Below are positions 1-12,808 of a DNA stretch of 64,000 nucleotides, in pieces. Made by a program: the position numbers and the translations under genes. A model generated the notes under the pieces. The model searched no databases, was not told where the DNA came from, and saw nothing but the letters and a program-made list of their open reading frames with translations. How positions within the stretch are numbered: the first letter of the stretch is position 1; each line of letters opens with the position of its first letter. The DNA is from Grifola frondosa (lineage: Eukaryota > Basidiomycota > Agaricomycetes > Polyporales > Grifolaceae): NCBI GenBank assembly GCA_001683735.1, contig LUGG01000009.1, forward strand, positions 1,736,001-1,800,000. The letters run 5' to 3'.

Positions 1-59
1 CGACCTGTCTTGGTGCTGTAACGTTTCACCGAGCATGATTAACTTGCTCAGAACTAGAA

Positions 60-933
60 ATGACACCAATACGTTCTTTGCCTCAACGCGAACATGGAGT
101 AGCCAAATTACCATGTGGAACGGCTCTGGAATATACCCTTTCCTCTCCACCCATTCCAGCTCATGTCTCCGAATCGGCGGATAATACTATGAATGGCAAC
201 AAACTCGCGGTCTGCCTGCATCCATGGTCCTGGCTCGGCGGAAGGATGGATGACCCGTATGTTTCCTCGCGCTATTCTCTCTAATTGCTGACAGCCAAGT
301 GCATTGGTACGTTTGATCGATACCAGAGTGCTGTCGCTTTTCGTACAGCCTCTGCACGAGCACGGCTACTACGTGCTACGGTACAACTCCCGCAGTGTAG
401 GGAAATCGTCAGGATGGCCGTCGATGACCGGCGCTCGTGAAGCTCAAGACTTGAGGGAGCTTGTGCGATGGGCTGCAGACCTCATTACGTCTGTGAGGTC
501 TGTCGTAGTGATCGTGAGTCCCTCACAATATTTATGTCCATTCCTAGATTGATGCTTGTGTTCCAAGGGGTACTCTTATGGTGCCCTAATTGCATCTTTG
601 CTTCCTCTGTCACCCGAACTCAAGATATCACATGTTCTACTGTCGTACCCTCAAGGTCCCCGGCACTGGTTGACAGCCTTCCACGGACGAATGTACGATA
701 CCGCTCTGAATTCTCTCCTTCATGATCCACAGTCCAACGTTCTCGTCTTGTATGGCGACCACGATGAATTTACTTCGGTCGAGGCTTACGACATATGGAC
801 AACTACCCTTCTACAGCAGGCAGGCAACAGAAGGAATCACAGTATTGTCAAAATTGTAAATGGCACTCATTTCTGGAGGGAATTTGAGCCTATGAACAAG
901 ATGGTGGACACAGTCAGCGAGTGGTTGCCATGA
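60..933 (+). CDS. alpha/beta hydrolase-fold protein
   Basis: Three exons, join(60..256, 327..513, 568..933), with GTATGT and GTGAGT donors; phases agree and give about 249 aa. The nucleophile elbow GYSYG begins exon 3, an Asp candidate sits in YGDHDEF and the His in NGTHFW near the C-terminus, so the Ser-Asp-His triad of the alpha/beta hydrolase fold is present in the expected order. An HPWSWLGG segment near residue 55 precedes the RYNSRSVGKSSG loop typical of small cytosolic hydrolases. No signal peptide or membrane segment is evident. The substrate cannot be told; small hydrolases of this type include esterases and acyl-protein thioesterase-like enzymes. The start is the first ATG in the open exon. 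No lesion seen. Confidence 0.8.
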
Positions 934-1427
934 GGTAACTATAGTTTGCGACAGTCTCATGTAAATTTTCCTACTCGTTCGCAGATACCATTCTAGTTGT
1001 TCTGGTATGTTCGATGTCGCTATCGTGATATTCTCGGCTGCTGCAGTGTCGATGAGTCGCGTTCTACTGCCTGAACCCGGCTGGCGCCGAACGTTAGTAA
1101 AAAAATATCAATAAATGCTGTGATCTCATTAGAACAAGTTACTTATATTTCAGGCTCCGCCAACATTGATGCTGCATCGATGTTGTAGTGTTGCTATCGT
1201 TGGTGAACTTCACGTTGTCTCCGACCAAGTCATATTTCCACATAACACATTCCACCCATTGCGCGTTCTTGCCGGCAAGAGCGATTTAGCATTTCCCGTT
1301 CATAATACGCGTGCACGACACCTCAGCGGAACCGGACAATAATGTGCGCTCTCTCTGTTCATCATGACGATCGTCTCCCATCTGATGAAGTCGCGTCAGG
1401 CCACTGCCCGACGAACGTCCACGTCAG
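934..1427. other. intergenic, no gene seen
   Basis: No convincing coding exon. The 5' exon of the next gene is expected somewhere here but could not be fixed. Confidence 0.5.
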
Positions 1428-2975
1428 AGCGTTGCAAATCTCATCGGACGCTTCGAACAGCAGAATAAGCGGCAGTCTGTGACGGCTTCTGGGCTGCCGC
1501 GCACGTCGAGCACGGCGTCACTTCACGCGGACGCTGCTAAGGAGGAGATCAAGGAGAAGCGCGAATGGCCTCCGAAGCCGAAGCCTATGGTTCCCAGTGA
1601 CCCGGCGCCATCCTCGCGAGAGGATACAGCGGCGAAGGAGCAGGCGCAAGAACCATCCCAATCTCCATCACCGCCACCTGTACCCAAATCGCCGCCAGAG
1701 AAGGTTACAGTTGAACCAGAGCCAGAACCATCCGCAGCTGCAGAACCAACACACCCGCTCCGCCCCAAGAGAAAGCGGTTCCTGTTCCTAAACCCGTCGC
1801 TCAGCGGCAGTCTAGTGTGGGCTCCGTCGTCTTCACGTACGCCTGCCAGTAGCCCAACCAAAATGAGAGAAGGTCGGCCGAGCACAATTTCCAGTACCAA
1901 GTCGGCTGGTCGTACCCCTGCCAAGTCCCCACCCTCCTCGTTCCATTCTGCCGTCTCCACGTCGGCTTCTACTCCTTCCTCACATCCTCCGAAGGCACCG
2001 GCAATTGCGAAGGTGGCCCCCTCGAGATCGCGCCCATCCTCTCGTGCATCGGGGGCGATGACCCCAGTCCGTTCAAAGACTCCTTCCGGTTCGCGGCCGA
2101 AGACCCCATCCCTCGCGTCATCGCCGAGGCCGAAGGTCTCATCGGGCCTCTTTGCACCTACCGCAGCATCCTTGGCCAAGGCACGTAACAGCGAGGTCCC
2201 CCCTCCTCCACCTGTGCGGAAACACACCGCGGGACCGGACACGTTCGAAAGGCTGAGCAAGCCGACTGCTGCGAGTATCTCGAAGGCGCGAACAACTCCC
2301 GTGTCTTCCCCTGCGAAAGGTGCAAGGGCTCCTGCTAGGGGTGCGGCTCCTACGAGAGGGACTGCGACTGTTAAGCCCCGGGTTGGTCTGGCTGGTGCGA
2401 AGTTGAATACGCAGAAGAGGAAGGTTGCTCCCAAAGCTGCTGCTGCTGCTGCCAAGACTAAGACGACAGCGGCAGCACCAGAAGCTGAGTATCAAGAAGC
2501 TGAGCATCATGAGGAGCTACCTGTGGAGGCTGAGGACCACGACCACGAGGGGTCAGCAAGTACTCTGGTCGACGAGCCGGAACATTCGGAATCGCATGAA
2601 GCTGAGGCTGTGCAGCAGGAGGAGAGCGTTACAGGGGATGAGGACGATCATGTAACTCCGGCATCGCCCTCGCATTCCGATCCAGGCTCTCAGACGAACT
2701 CGGGTTCTGAATCTCCTGACGAGCGCGATGCTTCAATGGTCGAGACGGAGGCAGAAGTCCCTCATGAGGGTGAACATGATGCCTCAAAGGTCGAGACAGA
2801 GGCAGAGGCAGAAGTCCCTCATGAAGACGAGACGGACGCCATTGTCGAGACCCTGGATCACGCCAAGAAGGGAGATTACCTTGCGGACATGGTCAACTTC
2901 CTGGAGTCAAACCCTCGACCCACGAGCATTGCGCTCATCCCTGACGAGATCGCGGATATCCCGGATGAGGACTAA
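1428..2975 (+). CDS. disordered Ser/Pro/Ala-rich protein with acidic C-terminus
   Basis: One long exon, about 515 codons. The open frame starts after a stop at 1386 and has no ATG before its conserved-looking opening segment VANLIGRFEQQNKRQ, so a short 5' exon spliced to the AG at 1426-1427 is likely. The protein is low complexity: Pro/Glu-rich, then Ser/Thr/Lys/Arg-rich with many SP and TP sites, then an acidic tail rich in HE, EAE and DD ending IPDED. A ten-residue motif occurs twice, as PTAASLAKAR and PTAASISKAR. A basic, phosphosite-rich middle with an acidic end is common in cytoskeleton- or chromatin-associated scaffolds, but no domain is recognised. Long antisense frames opposite it are shadows of its composition. 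Confidence 0.7.
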   Translation, partial: SVANLIGRFEQQNKRQSVTASGLPRTSSTASLHADAAKEEIKEKREWPPKPKPMVPSDPAPSSREDTAAKEQAQEPSQSPSPPPVPKSPPEKVTVEPEPEPSAAAEPTHPLRPKRKRFLFLNPSLSGSLVWAPSSSRTPASSPTKMREGRPSTISSTKSAGRTPAKSPPSSFHSAVSTSASTPSSHPPKAPAIAKVAPSRSRPSSRASGAMTPVRSKTPSGSRPKTPSLASSPRPKVSSGLFAPTAASLAKARNSEVPPPPPVRKHTAGPDTFERLSKPTAASISKARTTPVSSPAKGARAPARGAAPTRGTATVKPRVGLAGAKLNTQKRKVAPKAAAAAAKTKTTAAAPEAEYQEAEHHEELPVEAEDHDHEGSASTLVDEPEHSESHEAEAVQQEESVTGDEDDHVTPASPSHSDPGSQTNSGSESPDERDASMVETEAEVPHEGEHDASKVETEAEAEVPHEDETDAIVETLDHAKKGDYLADMVNFLESNPRPTSIALIPDEIADIPDED

Positions 2976-4318
2976 TCGAGCAAAGTGGTTGCTTAGAAAG
3001 AAATTATGGAGGAAGTTTTGGATCGAAAGGGGGGTCCACACTCACCGCCGTTGTAGGTTTTTTGGTCAGTGGATACCGCTGTGCTTGTCTCGGTCGATAT
3101 GATATTTTATACCAATGCTCAACGAATGCTTTGCTCCCGCAACTACAGTACAAACGTCTCCCACTGTTCAGGTCTACAGTTCTCGTTCTTTCTGTACATT
3201 ATCTTACATCGCGGATGAATATCGATTTCTTGAAGATGCCCGATCTTTATCTTTGTTTGCCATCGCCTTGCCTGTCGTTCCCATGTCTCTTCCAATTACT
3301 GAACTGTTTTTGTTCTGCATCGACTCTGCAGCATGCTCATATTTTTGTCTACTCATTCGAAATCTGAGAAGAACCATCGGTGGTACAATGTACAATTAGA
3401 TTATACCGTGCAGCCGGAAATCGGAACACTCGGGTGCAAAAATTCGGACAACTCGTGGCCACTCATCTGCTGTGGCACATACCATGGTGAGTAATTCAAG
3501 CTGATTCACTGGTAATTTAATATATATTATCGCTGATTTGCGTCGTACAGTACTCGGAAAGAAGTCATTGCTTCTCAAATATATAGGTATGACTATCTCA
3601 TGAAGCCGAGAATGGTGCTGACTGTAGTCTCTGCAGTACGTATAACTCCTTGGAAACAAAGCATCTGAAGTCGAGGATCAGAAATGTGTTGTCAATTCTC
3701 ACCTCAATTTCAAGACTGATAATTGTCGCCGTCTCTCATAGTTGTAAGCTTTGGCACTTCTGTAGTCTTGACGTGTATGGGCCGATGGACCGAGTTCGTG
3801 TTGGAACTATTCCGACGAGCAGACATTCAAGACCCGATCCACCTTTTGTATCCCTGGCTACGTACGATGTTTTCGATGAGACGGAAGCAATGAGCCGGGA
3901 TCGATATGAAACATCAGGCGCTGGGAGACTTTGTGGCCCCGACTCACCATTTTCAGCCCTCGTGGTATGCCCATGCGCCAAGTTATCCACGCGTATGCTT
4001 AGAGTGGTACGCCACATGATTGACTAAGTTAGGATCTCGAAAGTTTTCGCCTCTGCTGATGGGCTCATTTATTACAACAGCATGGCAACCGCACGCGTAT
4101 AGGCTAGCAAGTCCCTGTGGCTCCAACTAACCCGGAATAGCTTTTTTCGATGAGCCACAAGGCAATCGGGTTGTTTTGTGGCTCGACGATTTACAAATTC
4201 TTTGTAGATCAGCGCCACGCCATACACGCTGGCGCATATAAAGGCTTCAAACTTCAGGCTCTTCCCGTTGTCGTTTTCTTCGCCCACTGAAGTCCTCTCC
4301 CGTCCACTTTCGCACCAT
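2976..4318. other. intergenic, no gene seen
   Basis: Short overlapping frames in all phases, none with domain-like sequence or consistent splice sites. It probably holds the 3' UTR of the upstream gene and the promoter of the phosphatase gene. Confidence 0.5.
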
Positions 4319-5416
4319 ATGGCTGATAAACTTGCTCACAGTTTGAATGGACTCTCTTCTGAGGTCGTCTTTGCGGTGGCTGTCTCTGCGGATGAGATGG
4401 ATCCTTCTCCTAAATATCTCATGGAGTCGACTGCTGTTGGCGAGTCCACGAACGACATATCTCAGGCAAATAGCCATCCGCCTCTTTGGTTGACGCTTAC
4501 ATTGTTTCGACACGGCGAGGTAAAGATCATCTCTGTACTCCTTCACATCGATGGCTAAGCCACGGTTCAGTGTCTCAACAATATCATGACGACTACGCGT
4601 GTCTTCCACGATAACGACGACGACGTCTTTAACCGCCATTGGAATCGTACAAGCACAAAAGCTGGGAAACAAATTTGCAGAAGTTCCTTTCGACACCATC
4701 CTCTGTTCGCCACTCAAGCGTGCTGTACAGACTATGGAATACCTTATCGAATCGAACGACGTAGTCCCTGCATCCGCAGCCTCTCAGCAGCTGTACAATT
4801 TTGAAGAGCAAGATCACGGTCCACGATTTCGAGAGCTGGTGGTTACAGGGCACTGGCAAGCCGCAGCCAGGTTGAAGTCGCGATCCTGCCGTGGGCGTGA
4901 TTTCCGTAACTATAAGCCTGACGGTGGAGAATCTCTAGCAGATCTCGAACGACGCTGTATTCAAAACATCACCATGCTTATGCATCAGTGTGGACAGGAA
5001 GTCTCTCAACACCCGGAAGGCCTCAACGAAAAGTTGAAGGCTTTTGGACGGCGCATGCCTATTACCAAACTCCCAGGTCATCCGAGGTGCCAACCAGATA
5101 CACTTCCTATTCATATTCCGCATGTGGGCGTCGTCAGTCACAATCTCCTCTTGACGGAAATGCTCAGGACGCTCCTCTCATGGAACAGCGAGAGACAAAC
5201 CGATTTGTATATGGCATTTGAGAACGCAGATTGGTATGTCGCACCTCTATATCTGGGTGTCATCTCCACGGCTTACACATTTGCAGGGCTCGGGTTGTTA
5301 TTTGCTGGAATCCATCCGCTGAGAATGTCGTCCTTGACAGATCCAATGATTTGCAGAGGCCTGGTCAGTTAGACGTCTGGTTCCTCAAAGCACCATCTGG
5401 CTCATACTACCGTTAA
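4319..5416 (+). CDS. histidine phosphatase (phosphoglycerate mutase-like)
   Basis: Exons 4319..4519, 4571..5233 and 5287..5416. The catalytic RHGE motif ends exon 1 (TLFRHGE); it supplies the phospho-accepting His and the Arg of this superfamily. LTAIGIVQAQ and CSPLKRAVQT follow at the usual spacing, and the distal His lies in GVVSHNLLLTEML. Exon 3 ends APSGSYYR. The family hydrolyses or transfers phosphate groups in the cytosol; the substrate here is unknown. Within exon 2 the frame changes near 4620-4628: one frame carries the expected RHGE-adjacent NN segment and DNDDD, the next carries LTAIG. One extra base, or two missing bases in the TTT run, would account for it. The gene is otherwise well preserved. 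Confidence 0.75.
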
Positions 5417-5808
5417 CGCTGAAATCCGCCTTTCCACTCAACAATTGCAAAGCTGGAATCCTTATATATCACAGTACTCGTCGTATATGTCGCGTTGGTC
5501 GATATTTTAGAATGATGATGCTATATATTCTCGTAAGGAAGCGGGCAGTGGGGCTTTGCATCACCAAGAGGAAAAGTGCCTCGACGCATGCCAATTTTTC
5601 TTCAGACTGAGTTCAGACTGGGAAGTTATGGTTAGTATCAACCAAGAAGCACGTCCCTTCAATAGCCCAACGAGGCATATTTCGAATCTATCCCGCCGAC
5701 CATCAATATAAAGCTCCACAAAGCTCAGCTCAATATGTTCAACTCATGGACATGTCAAATTGATAGTAGTCATTAAATTACACAGCAAGTCAAGAATAAC
5801 AGACACTG
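5417..5808. other. convergent intergenic region
   Basis: Between the 3' ends of the phosphatase gene (+) and the sugar porter (-). No gene seen. Confidence 0.5.
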
Positions 5809-8024
5809 TCACGCGTGCCCACTAGTCGTCTCGGCGTCGCGCATCTCTCCAATTGCGCCGCCCTCATGCTCATACAACGGTGGAAGGTCCTTGACTTTCA
5901 TGCGGAGGAAGTACTTCTTGATGTTGTGTGGCAGCGCCTTCAGCTGGTATGCCGCGTGCATATGCGTCGGGACCGAAAACACTATGCGCATGTCTCAGGG
6001 TCATTCCCGCGATACTATGATACCCACATACTTTGTCGAGTTCTTCGAGCGAGAGTGCCTTCGTTTCAGGGACGAACAGCAGGATCATCACGAACCCGAT
6101 CAGGTTCCAGCCTGCATACCACCCGAACGCGCCTTGAGGCGTGAAAGCGCCAGACAGTCTCGGGAATGTTATGGCGATGACGAAGTTGCTGCAGAATTTT
6201 CAGTATGTAGGCCGCGCCATATGCGAGGAGGACTCACAAAAACCAAAGGACAGACGTGGCCCATGACATGCCGACGTCACGGATGTACAGCGGGAATGCC
6301 TCTGCCGAGTACTGAGACATATGGACAGTCAACAAACTTGATTCCGTCTGACACTCGTGCAACACTCACCGTGAATGGCACAGGTCCCTCGCCAGGCGAA
6401 TAAGCCACCGAGAACAGATACATGCCGAGTATAATCACAGCAACGCGTGCTGTCTCGTTGGCCTCTGGGATAAAGAATGCGAAGCCAGTCATGAGGAGGA
6501 ACACGGACATAAGGGGGAACGTGGTGAGGAGCAGATTCCTTCTGCCGAATGTGTCGATTGTATACATCGCCGGGAACGCGAATAACCAGTTAAGCATGCC
6601 GAAGCCCCATGATGCGATGAGTGCTTGCACTTGGCTGAGGTTCGCCTCGCTGAATATGTTCGACGAATAGTACGCGATGACATTCACTCCACAGAATTAC
6701 TGCATGAACATCACGATCGTTGATGCGAGAGTTGCGCGTCGATTCCGCGGCACCGTAAACAGCTCCAGAAATAGGTTGCGCCCCGACTGGACCTCTTTCT
6801 CTGCCTCTAAAAGCACGTGTATATCTAAAAAGTGTTCAGCCTGTTGAGGGGAAGACTTAAAAGACCAAACATACAGTAGAGGTCGCGTGCAGCTTGCATG
6901 GGACTATGGCGGAGGCGACAGAGCGATTCGTATGCCATGTCATAGCGGCCTTTCGAAATTAACCAACGTGGTGACTCCGGGCAGAAGAAGACCTGGGTCA
7001 TGATGATAAGAGCGGGAATACCGGCCTGACCATTTGATGAGCTATTGTACTCAAATATTAATGACTGAGATTTACGCTTCCAAGCATGAGACGCCAATTT
7101 AGTCCGGTGACATGAGGCTTGTTAGGAACGTGGTAGAATGCTAAGTCGCAAACGTTACCAATCATTATCCCAAACGCAGTCCACATTTGCCTACAAGATC
7201 ATCAGCAACGATCGTATCGAACTAGTCAGTACTCACCACATCATTACGAGCGCACCGCGGATCACAGGCGGGGAACACTCTGCCGCATACACAGGGACTG
7301 TGGGACTCTTTGGGCCGATGCCGAGACCGAGGATGAAACGGGCAATAAAAAGGTTTTCCCTTCATTGGAGTGGATAGCCAACAGCTGAAGAGGCCACAGC
7401 AAAGCTGATAAAATAGGGCTTATAGTGAGGTACACTTGTGGATATGTTGGGTTTTCACTCACGTAAGGTGCAGAATTGACCAAACCGAAGAGCCACTGGT
7501 TGCGGCCGGTGTCCCCCATGCTCGGGTCGATCCCGAACTGAGATGCAAAAAACAAGTTCGCGCCATTGATCGCCGACTGGTCCATCTGCATAGATAAATG
7601 CTTGATCAGACCCGACATTGAAAGATAACAAGGAAATTTCACTCACGCCTTGAACAGCGGCGGACAACGAACACAGAATCACAAGATAGTACAACTGTGC
7701 CGGTTGCGCCCATCTGTGTGTCAACTCTCTGCGAAGTACAGTCTTGTCCTCCTCAGAGAGCTGGGACAAAGACTCGAAGGAGGTGGGGTCTTGCGCGACG
7801 AGCGCACCCTTCTGGAACTGCTCAGCGAGGTGGCCGAGGCCATGAGTACCTGCAAAGGCAGCGGCGTCGGTCATTAGCTGGTCATGGGGAACGTGCGCGA
7901 GAGGATTGGCAAGTTTGACATTGATGTTCTCCGTGTCAACTTGCTTGGCCCCTCTGGAGTTGGCATCGGATGCGGACTCGTGCTCCTTCCTCTCAATATA
8001 TTCTTTCCCGTTGTCGCTGAACAT
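5809..8024 (-). pseudogene. MFS sugar-porter family transporter, broken copy
   Basis: About eight exons from ATG at 8024 to the stop at 5809. Family hallmarks of the fungal sugar porters (inositol/monosaccharide transporter branch) are clear: a long N-terminal tail, HRWAQPAQLYYLV, MDQSAINGANLFF, ILGLGIGPKS, PESPRWLISKGRY, GVNVIAYYSSN, DTFGRRN, SPGEGPVPF and VPETKALSLEELD. Two lesions are not homopolymer slips. In FMQ-stop-FCGVNV the second Gln of the conserved QQFCG is a TAA codon at 6697..6699. After CCGLFSCWLSTP the segment that should carry the RGRR loop and helix 3 (about 25 codons) is missing and the frame changes before ARFILGLG, near 7345-7365. A functional twelve-helix transporter cannot be made from this copy. 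Confidence 0.8.
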
Positions 8025-10227
8025 GACTATTGGTCAATATTTCGGAGAGGTGATGCACCAGTAAGCAGGCGGGGAAGAGTGGGGTAAGAGGATCCATGGA
8101 GTAAAGACTTTTATAATGACCTAGCATGCTCTGAGCAAATATGGATGATAAAGGCATCAGATTCTCTCGAAACTACTCCACTCCACATACCTCCAACAAT
8201 GATATATGGACGCTTAGCGTGGCTGCGTCGTTTTCTTTCTGACACTTAAAATTCAGCATCTCGTAACATGCTGTCCAATACTATGGTTTTGGCACTCGAC
8301 CAGACAAATGTGCGCGACGTCCGATACAAAGGATTGTGCGGGTAGAGTCTCCGTTTGCCACTGGACATTGGACGAGCTATCTCCTGATATTGTCACTGAC
8401 CGCCTTCCGAATGACGTGGTACGACCTGTTCATCAAGGTTTGAGAAAGGCTCCACATTCGGCACGTACCCAGCGTTCCGCTTGGTCATAATTGCAGCCCG
8501 GACGCACACCACAATGAGGAGAATGACCGCAGCCGCAGACTCATGACTATCGTTTTGTCGCGCATCAGCCTGAGATTGACATCGCGGGAAGAACGCTCGG
8601 CCTCATCACTGAAATGCTGACCTCAGAGGGTAGAGAGTAGTTAGCGAAAGACGGGGTTGGCGATGAGCCCATCGCGATGTCGAGTGAAACACTGACAATA
8701 CATGTGGCTGTACCAGTGACTGGGCGTTTGATTGACGAAGGCTCTCCAAAAGCTTGCAGGGTCATTGCATCAATCTCCACCTCCACCGTTGGCGCCAGTT
8801 AGCTACGTAATGTTTGGACTCCGGTCAGACGACTCTTAGAAACCACTCATGTTGAGACACTATACAAAAGGTGGTTCACTTCCTCCCTTTATCCAATTCT
8901 GAAGCTTACGAGCGTATAGACATTGAGCAGGAATATTTCGCCCACAATATTGGGTGACGGCTGCCGACTAGCATCCAATTCACCTGTTACAGTTTTAGTG
9001 TTAGAACACAACAAGAATAAGGACACGTAGCTGAGTAATTATCCTGCTTGAAGATAACTTATGGAACTAGGAACCATGCACTGTTGAAAAAAAGGGAGAT
9101 GCATACATCGATTCAGACGCCCACGCGCATTCTGTGACCATAATAGGCAGTCGTGCAGGATCGTCCAGTGCCACAGTAAGATTTCGGAAGACCTTGGCCT
9201 TGCCAATTTTTTCCCCTTTCAAACATCGGTGCATCAGTGGTACGGAGATGTCTGTATAATCTAGAAAGATCTGTGGATGATGAGCCTGTTGTTGAAAATT
9301 CACTCGTTGTCAATAAACAAAGCTATTTCACCTCTCTTGTAGTAAGTTCTAATCGGATTTTTCAGAGTGCATCCTTAAAATTTACAATTTGTGCGTAGAT
9401 CAAGCTCTTCACAGCCTCGAACGGGTTGACTACGTGAGATTTACCAGTCTAGCGAACGGTTCGCGTATCGTCTAGACTGTCGCTACACAATAACCAACAA
9501 GGCCTAGGTCATGTATTCGAAATAGTCGCCAAGACCCATTGTTGCCTCGATACTCAAAATCACAAGTTTCGAGCATTCGTACCATGTCCTGTACAACAAT
9601 TTGCATTTTGCGAGTAACACGTGCAATAAGTACAATACATACAGGCCGGACAACGGTAGTAAACCAAGAAAGGCCAATACTAGTACATGCAAGTATAGTT
9701 CCGGCACTCTCAGAGGAATGGGGAAAGAAGGCCAAGACATATACAAAGAGGCGCCAACTGGTAGCGGATTAGAAGAGCTATGAGTGGCACAATGCATGCG
9801 AAAGAACGAAAGAAGACTACGCTAGGCATGCTGGGTGGTGTTGTGAAGTACCCCCGCAGCTGCCAGCACGAACGAGTCCAGCGCATTCGTCCAACTCCTA
9901 AGCCCACACCTGCCAAAAGGCTCGTCTAGCGAATCACGGGAGGGGGATAGCGGTGAGTCGACATGGGGTAACATCCGAGAAGGTGTGAAGGATAGGAGCC
10001 AGTGCGGGATATACGAAGTGGCACAAAAGTGCTTTTCCCGGAGACGACAGAATGGTCATTTATACACCCTGCCGCGAGACGATTGCTTGGATGTTACAAT
10101 GGATGACATCGCGGGAGGCTTGAATGACATAGCGGGATGCGGAATGATGCAGATCATGACAAGGAAGTCGGCAGAAGACGGCAAGAGGCAGAAAAAGACA
10201 GTATGGCGATTTTGGCTCTGGGGGACA
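8025..10227. other. 2.2-kb region without a recognised gene
   Basis: Contains only short frames. A 97-codon hydrophobic minus-strand frame at 9504..9797 and a minus-strand frame at 9067..9303 are open but have no recognisable domain, splice context or partner exons, so they are not called. Confidence 0.45.
8108..8115 (-). promoter_or_regulatory. TATA-box candidate for the sugar porter
   Basis: TATAAAAG on the minus strand, about 85 bases upstream of the ATG at 8024. Motif and distance are plausible for a fungal core promoter; no other support. Confidence 0.35.
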
Positions 10228-10993
10228 TCAGTTAAAGCCGTCAAAGTGCCCCTTGAGAATGCGCTCGCCCATCGGCGACGGTGCTCTCGGAGGCCTCTGC
10301 GTGCCAGGAGCTAAGGTATTGGAGCGACGGGTCTTACGAGTGGGAGCAGCGGCTGCAGCAGACGTTGATTTCATGTCAGGGGGTGTGGTGCTGCGCTGCC
10401 GTGGTGACGATCCGTTGTGCGGCTTTTGGACTGGAATGGACGGCTATAGCGAGGAGACCCAATTATTGTCAAATGCGTACCCCAAAGAATGTAAACATAC
10501 AGCAGTCAGCGAACCCCCCAGCGAGAGACGCCGGAGAAGGCCTGCAGCGCGGTCCTGTTGGTTATTGGAAACAGGCGGCGGCTGCGTGCCTGCCCATGCC
10601 GTACTAGCTCGACGGACATGCTTGGGAGAAGCCCTGTCGCTATCAAAGGCCTCCTCATCTAAGCGAACAAGATAAGATAAATATTTAATTGCGTAGCGCT
10701 GAGAAGCTCACCTTCGACGACAGGGGGCCGAAATTCCTCCGGAAAGGGAAGGTCGACGAAGGTGACTTCGGCGACTGGCTCAGAAATAACGACAAGATGG
10801 GAGAGGATGACGGCGAGATTGTAGCTATGTGAGGCAAGGTCCCAGAAATTGGAGTCGGGAGAGGTGATGCAGGAGAGGTGGAAGAGTCGGAGGAAGATGA
10901 GTCAGACATGGACTCTGAACGGCGGCGGTGACGGCCCCCAATCGGGATGGGGCGGGAGTGAGGGACAGTGTTCTTGTCAGCGGACGACGACAT
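10228..10993 (-). CDS. conserved Ser-rich basidiomycete protein
   Basis: Three exons: 10993..10712, 10658..10501 and 10443..10228 on the minus strand. It starts MSSSADKNTVPHSRPIP, has a Ser/Pro-rich middle with SPILSLFLSQSPKSP and TFPFRRNFGP, and ends APSPMGERILKGHFDGFN, the most conserved-looking part. No catalytic domain; the serine-proline motifs suggest a phosphorylated regulatory protein, which is inference. Exon 1 ends in the wrong phase for exon 2 unless one more C is placed in the C5 run (10723-10727 on the plus strand); with it the reading runs from NFGP into PVVEDEEAFDSD. Introns have GTGAGC and GTATGT donors. Confidence 0.7.
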
Positions 10994-12808
10994 AAACTCG
11001 AATGCAGATGGAGAGTGATGGGCTTGAGAGGTGGGAAAGAGAAAGTAAGAGAGAGATCAGGACGAGCAAGTCTGGAATGGCTTATGAGGATGGTCCATAT
11101 AAGCTCCGATCTAATGGACCCCTCCAATATACCTCGGCACTCGCCGAGAAGCTTCTTATAGTTCTTACACCACAACCATCATCATTAACTTATCCGTGGC
11201 TCTAGACACTGGCTCCCTCCCGGAGGTAAATCAACTCACTTGCAGCTGGTATTTCCCATTTAATTCCATCACATGTGGCTAACGCATGTCGCAGCGATTA
11301 GACTGTGGATCTCAGCGGCTGAATCTCCCATATAGTCTAACCCCTTTACCCCGCATTGCTAAGCACACTCGGGCACTCGTGACGCGATGCGGTCCAAATT
11401 TGTCGAACAGGTGGTAGCCACAGCCCTTCCGCCTTTGCGGAATCTTGCCCAGAATACCGGGTACCGGTCCAACCTTTCCTGACAATGCAGTGGCTTTTCA
11501 AAACGCCTCTTAATTGTTCCGTGATTCCAAGACTTCTGGTAAATCTCGGCATATAAAACTTATCTTTTCAGGTTCTACTTAAAATATCTATTTGTGACCG
11601 TCCCGATCGCACTGCCCGGTTGATCTGCGGTCTCGCCCCGTCGCGCTCAAATTCGCATTGATCGCAAAACATTGTCGTCGTGCGACATATCGTTATGCTT
11701 ATTCATGCCATGACTTCGTTTGTGCAATCCGGAGGCGCCGTCGTACGATACCGTGGACAATTCCAGATGAACGGGAGCTATTAATTCCCTTGACGCGTGT
11801 ACGTGTTAGGACCTGCTGCTACCAACCTTCCAAGTCTGGACTGACCACATACTCGAACTAACCTCTTACCCGAAACTCTAGGAAGTAGTTGGTTGCCGCT
11901 CTCCATGTGTTTGCCTTGACATCGCGTCGACCCTTGCCGATGTACGCTGGTGTTCAAGTGACTGTTCTGACGTCTCGCGTCTCCCCCCGTTGTGCCACAG
12001 GATCCCATTTTCACTCGGACCAAGTCTTCGAGGCTCGATATATGCAGATCCGTTCAATCGCCGCCCAGTTGCAAGCAGTCTTCCTTTGGGCTCTCACGTG
12101 CCACCGTCCTGCTTACAGACTGACAATGGCAAGATCTAACCGCTCCTCAGTCATTCTATCGGACTCCGTTACGAGCATGAGGCCAGCTGAAGAGCTTCGC
12201 GAGCCACTGCGCATGTCACACGCATGGATCATGCCCTATTCACATACGGCGCTGCGCATGAGTAATGAATGACTGGAAGACGTTACTCATCCATCATGGA
12301 CTTGGAACATGTTTCGAGCCCCTTGCGCACGGCTATGCTATGTTTGGGACGTGGAAGCCATGCCGCGAAGGTGATCGACTGCGATGGCGCAATGATTTCA
12401 TTTGTGGAGCTTCAGCACGGGCTGTACGGGTGGAAGGGCCGAGTGTAGATTCATCCGGTTAGATGTGGTCTCTACTGGCACTCCACTCGGGAGCTCGCAA
12501 AGCATTGCGACCAGATGATCAGACCAGCATGTCGAAGCGAAGAGAGTTGTAAAAACAGGAGATAGACAGTGAAACCGACTCGCCTTATGGCCGCCTCCGC
12601 GGGGTGCCTCGGGCAACATGCGAACGATAGACGAACACACGGGGGATTTCAATTTGAAGACAATTGCAACCAGGTTTCAGCATGGAATGCACATCCAGAA
12701 GGGATCCAGTGCCACTGACGTAAAAAACATCCGAGGATGGAAGAGTTATGGCACAGAGTGGTATATGTATTGTGTAGACCGGGGGCGGTCGAGACATGTC
12801 TCGGGTTG
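10994..12808. other. 1.8-kb region without a recognised gene
   Basis: Short frames on both strands without domain-like sequence or splice consistency. It should include the promoter of the Ser-rich gene and the 3' UTR of the ATG22-like gene. Confidence 0.45.

Noticed and set aside
1523..2455. 310-codon minus-strand open frame
   Set aside because: Antisense shadow of the GC-rich Ser/Pro/Ala-rich gene; no domain and no splice context.
9504..9797. Hydrophobic 97-codon minus-strand frame as a membrane protein gene
   Set aside because: An isolated frame in an AT-rich region without partner exons or family resemblance.
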